From Pigoraptor vietnamica (Eukaryota; Opisthokonta; Filasterea): 10,000 nucleotides of DNA. Numbering within the stretch: the first letter of the stretch is position 1; each line of letters opens with the position of its first letter. The notes under the pieces are model-generated. The model did no database searches. It worked only from the letters and a program-made list of their open reading frames with translations, and was not told the DNA's origin. This document shows, one piece after another, positions 7,922-10,000 of the stretch. The DNA is taken from positions 1 to 10,000 of the forward strand of contig CALSCQ010003209.1 in NCBI GenBank assembly GCA_943704525.1. Reading direction: 5' to 3'. The translations under genes were made by a program, and so were the position numbers.

Positions 7922-8776
7922 CTACACGAGAATCTCCGATGCCAACCCTGTTGTACGCTTGGCAGCCGGCCGCGGGTTCCCTGGGCTGGCGATCTTCGAG
8001 AGGTCCTGCATGGAGCCGGGGCGCGACGACGGCTTCGACCCCAGGCCCCTGAGGTCGTGGACGCTGCGTGTGCCGTCGCGGAATGTGTTTGCCGCCTGCT
8101 TTGCAATGACCTCGTCCGCCTCCGCCTCCGATTGGGATATCATGGAGCCACGGCGGGCGCTCCACACGAGCTCCTCGCTGGCCACATTTGCCGCCTGCGC
8201 GTGCATGTGCCTCGCGTGTTACGTCGGTTGACCAGCAGAACTGTGCCCTCACTTAGCTCAACACCCCAAATCCAACTTCCAAACTCAGCAAATTCACACA
8301 TCCAGGCACTCAGTTGCTTCCCCTTCTCTTGTCACAAGGTACAGTCGTGCAGTTCTATCAATTCTCGGCGTCTCTATCGATCAGGTGCGAGCAGCCTACA
8401 ATCGCCCTCCTTCCCCGCCAAATAACGCCAGATAGCATTCCACCGCCACGTGTTAGATAGCAAAAACACAGGACTCCCGCGGGTGCACAGCACGCGCGTG
8501 GCGCACCTTGTTCTTCTTGGCCGGTATGCCAGGCAGTCGGTCGCCACCCGGGGAGCTTGGGGCTTCCTTGGCCTCGCCCTTCGCAGCGGCCACCGCCGCA
8601 TGCTCCGCGGGGCTTGTGGCAGCGACATCTGGCGCAGGCGCAGCCGCCGGTGTCGCAGCCGGTGCAACGGCGTTCTTTGCCACGCTCGCAGTGGGGGCGG
8701 GTGCAGCAGCGACCTTCGGAGGCGGCACGACGACCGTTTCGGTCTCGTGTTTTGAGCGGCTGGCCCCGCACCCCAT
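7922..8776 (-). CDS. Small putatively myristoylated/palmitoylated Ala/Pro-rich protein (2 exons)
   Basis: I do not recognise the family. Exon 1 (8776-8507) begins MGCGASRSK: Gly2 with Ser6 fits an N-myristoylation signal and Cys3 an adjacent palmitoylation site, suggesting a peripheral membrane protein on the cytosolic side of a membrane. Residues 17-75 are Ala/Pro/Val-rich and probably disordered; 86-90 are basic (AKKNK). A donor AAG|GTGCGC closes exon 1, and an acceptor ACGCGCAG at 8195-8196 opens exon 2 (8194-7922), both in phase 0, giving 180 residues. Exon 2 is Ser-rich and polar, with a helix-prone acidic stretch near 111-125 and two similar serine sites, RRGSM (Ser107, basophilic-kinase type) and RPGSM (Ser151). 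The ATG has G at -3 and +4. The 312-nt intron is longer than those of the neighbouring methyltransferase gene and could hide a further exon, but it is stop-rich. The gene is divergent from that neighbour. Confidence 0.6.
8195..8506 (-). other. Intron of the acylated-protein gene
   Basis: It starts GTGCGC and ends GCGCAG on the minus strand, phase 0, 312 nt. It has stops in all minus-strand frames and lower GC than the flanking exons. There is no pyrimidine tract before the acceptor, as in the other short introns here. Confidence 0.55.
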
Positions 8777-9166
8777 GTCGGACGAATTCTGTGCTCACAG
8801 ACAACAGTGAGATGCGCTCAAACGACCGTCTTCGTGAGAACGCTAGCACATTGTGCGTTGCGTAATCGTCCGCAGTGAAAAAGTCCGCGAGAGGCAGCTC
8901 AGCAGCCTCGCCTCAGTCGCACTTCAGAGCTGAATCCGACCGGACCTAAGATGGACATGTTACTTCCTACCGAGTGCACTAAACTGATATGTATTGAGAA
9001 AATCATTCGAAACCGATCGATCTGCCAATGATACACTGCTTGGAGACGAACTCGTGCGACACGTGATATGAGTAACACTCTTTGTTACATCGCACATAGA
9101 ACCCGGCCTTCAGGTTGTTGGGTACAGAGAATTGGAACCCTCGCTCACTTCTGTCCTAACGGCAAC
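8777..9166. promoter_or_regulatory. Divergent intergenic/promoter region
   Basis: This 390-bp stretch separates the two start codons of oppositely oriented genes, so it should carry both promoters and leaders. It is less GC-rich than the exons. Visible elements are a small inverted repeat GAGGC/GCCTC (about 8891-8909) and TCCG/CGGA nearby, plus an A/T-richer part around 8980-9010. No clear TATA box. An in-frame ATG at 9068 could extend the methyltransferase by 33 residues. Confidence 0.5.
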
Positions 9167-10000
9167 ATGGCCCTCTTGCGGGTGTTTGGGTGGGAGGATG
9201 GAAAGCCCTTCACCCGCGAACTGGAGCGCCTCGACCGCTGGTCCATGCAGGTTAGTTAATGACTGCTGGACACACTTAGTGCGACTGCGGTTAATCCCGT
9301 GTCACATTCGTGCGACGCAGGCTGCTGACCGTGTGGAGTTTACGTTTGGCGCGCACACCGTCGTGCTCGCTCAGGAGCCCCATTCGGACGAGTTTGGGAG
9401 TTACTTGTGGGACGCCGCGGTCGTGATGGGCCGCTATTTCGACGCACTACCCCCGCACACCTTTGTCGGCACCCGGTGCGTGCGCTTCTCAGCCTCAAGG
9501 TAGACTTTTTTGTGGGTTCTAAATCTATTGACAATGTCTGGCCCGTGACCACGTTGTGCGCGCAGTTGCATTGAGCTAGGGGCTGGCTGCGGCCTCGTGG
9601 GCATTCTCGCCGGACTGATGGGGGCGCACGTGACACTGACGGACGTGGAAGAAGTCCTTCCCCTCCTCCGGAAGAACGTGCAACAGAATTTGGGGGAACG
9701 GTGCGTGGCCCGCACTTTGGAGCATGCTGTGCGTGGCGTGCGATAGAGCTTACTTCTGTAATACGCGCGACTGGAGTCGTCCCTATGCCTAAGTCATCGC
9801 CCTATCGCAACAGCGCCAACGTGTGCGCGCTCAAGTGGGGCGCGGACGACGCGACGGTCGCCCTGCTGCGCGACCCCCCGCCCGACTACATCATCCTCGC
9901 CGATTGCGTCTACTCGGACCCGAATGGGCCCAACAGCGACTACAACGTGCGCGCGCTCGCAGACACAGTCGGGGCGCTCGCAGGCCCGCGCACCGTCGTG
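9167..10000 (+). CDS. METTL21-type (Methyltransf_16) protein methyltransferase, 5' part
   Basis: SAM-dependent class I methyltransferase of the family that mostly methylates lysines of chaperones, elongation factors and similar cytosolic proteins; the substrate here is unknown. Four exons restore one frame: 9167-9250, 9321-9475, 9566-9700 and 9814-10000, giving 187 residues. Motifs: a leading strand pair with Val-Leu-Ala-Gln (44-47); GSYLWDAA at 54-61, matching the family's W-D/E-A/S signature; SAM-binding ELGAGCGLVG at 83-92; the post-I acidic residue in LTD at 104-106; LKWG at 131-134; and the DxxY-type motif DCVY at 155-158. The window ends in the next strand (Arg-Thr-Val-Val), so the last third or quarter of the usual 200-260 residues is missing. 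The start at 9167 has A at -3 and G at +4; an in-frame ATG at 9068 is possible but its extra 33 residues look non-conserved. Introns carry donors GTTAGT, GTGCGT and GTGCGT. Confidence 0.88.
9251..9320 (+). other. Intron 1 of the methyltransferase gene
   Basis: 70 nt, phase 0, from CAG|GTTAGT to GACGCAG|GCT. Removing it joins Ser-Met-Gln to Ala-Ala-Asp and keeps the frame that leads into the conserved GSYLWDAA block. Confidence 0.75.
9476..9565 (+). other. Intron 2 of the methyltransferase gene
   Basis: 90 nt, phase 2, from CCCG|GTGCGT to GCGCGCAG|TTG. Splicing creates Thr-Arg-Cys-Ile-Glu directly before motif I (ELGAGCG); without it the frame hits a TAG at 9501. The restored motif makes this intron secure. 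Confidence 0.88.
9701..9813 (+). other. Intron 3 of the methyltransferase gene
   Basis: 113 nt, phase 2, from GAACG|GTGCGT to CGCAACAG|CGCC. Splicing yields Gly-Glu-Arg-Ala-Asn-Val before LKWG and the DCVY block. An alternative acceptor at CCTAAG (about 9792) would put the downstream exon out of frame. Confidence 0.82.

Noticed and set aside
8508-8810. Ala/Gly-rich plus-strand frame
   Set aside because: Mirror of the Ala/Pro-rich exon on the minus strand, whose MGCGAS start, Kozak context and splice donor are better supported.
9132-9503. Unspliced start of the methyltransferase at 9132
   Set aside because: It reads the first exon in another frame and through the intron, giving a Cys/Ser/Arg-rich leader; the spliced version has good donor, acceptor and composition.
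9566-10000. Frame breaks in the methyltransferase as signs of a pseudogene
   Set aside because: All breaks fall in GT-AG introns whose removal rebuilds family motifs exactly.
1-10000. Giant-virus origin
   Set aside because: GC-richness and repeat proteins would fit, but several small in-frame introns, including in a housekeeping-type methyltransferase, and the signal-peptide receptor kinase favour a cellular nuclear genome. Not excluded absolutely.

Overview
The window looks like nuclear DNA of a GC-rich, intron-bearing single-celled eukaryote (protist). The signs are GT-AG introns that restore reading frame, strong Kozak contexts, a methyltransferase family typical of eukaryotes, and a giant secreted/transmembrane protein that runs into a protein-kinase fold. 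The species cannot be named from the sequence. Amoebozoan, apusozoan, choanoflagellate or stramenopile origins are all possible, because free-living members of such groups carry large receptor kinases with beta-helix ectodomains.

Layout. Positions 1-173 (minus sense) are the 3' flank of the big exon: a candidate splice donor, possibly a 13-nt micro-exon, then an almost pure T tract that leaves the window. Positions 174-7013 (minus) are one uninterrupted exon of 2280 codons. It encodes a signal peptide, two long beta-helix/repeat domains separated by a spacer, a beta-sandwich-like membrane-proximal region, one membrane helix, and the first ~50 residues of a cytoplasmic part that stops just after the kinase glycine loop. 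The rest of the kinase should lie to the left of the window. Positions 7014-7921 hold no gene I can support. They are the 5' flank of the receptor gene and contain a uORF, a pyrimidine-rich leader and a cluster of four related inverted repeats. Positions 7922-8776 (minus) are a two-exon gene for a small, probably myristoylated and palmitoylated low-complexity protein. Positions 8777-9166 are a divergent promoter region. From 9167 to the right edge (plus) is the 5' part, four exons, of a METTL21-type protein methyltransferase.

The genes do not form an obvious pathway. Two of the three products are predicted to act at membranes (a receptor kinase and an acylated peripheral protein with basophilic-kinase-type serine motifs), but any link between them is only a neighbourhood observation. 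The most unusual items are the giant single-exon double beta-helix receptor kinase with its 27-residue (81-bp) repeat, the ambiguous exon structure right after its glycine loop, and the hairpin repeat family upstream of it.
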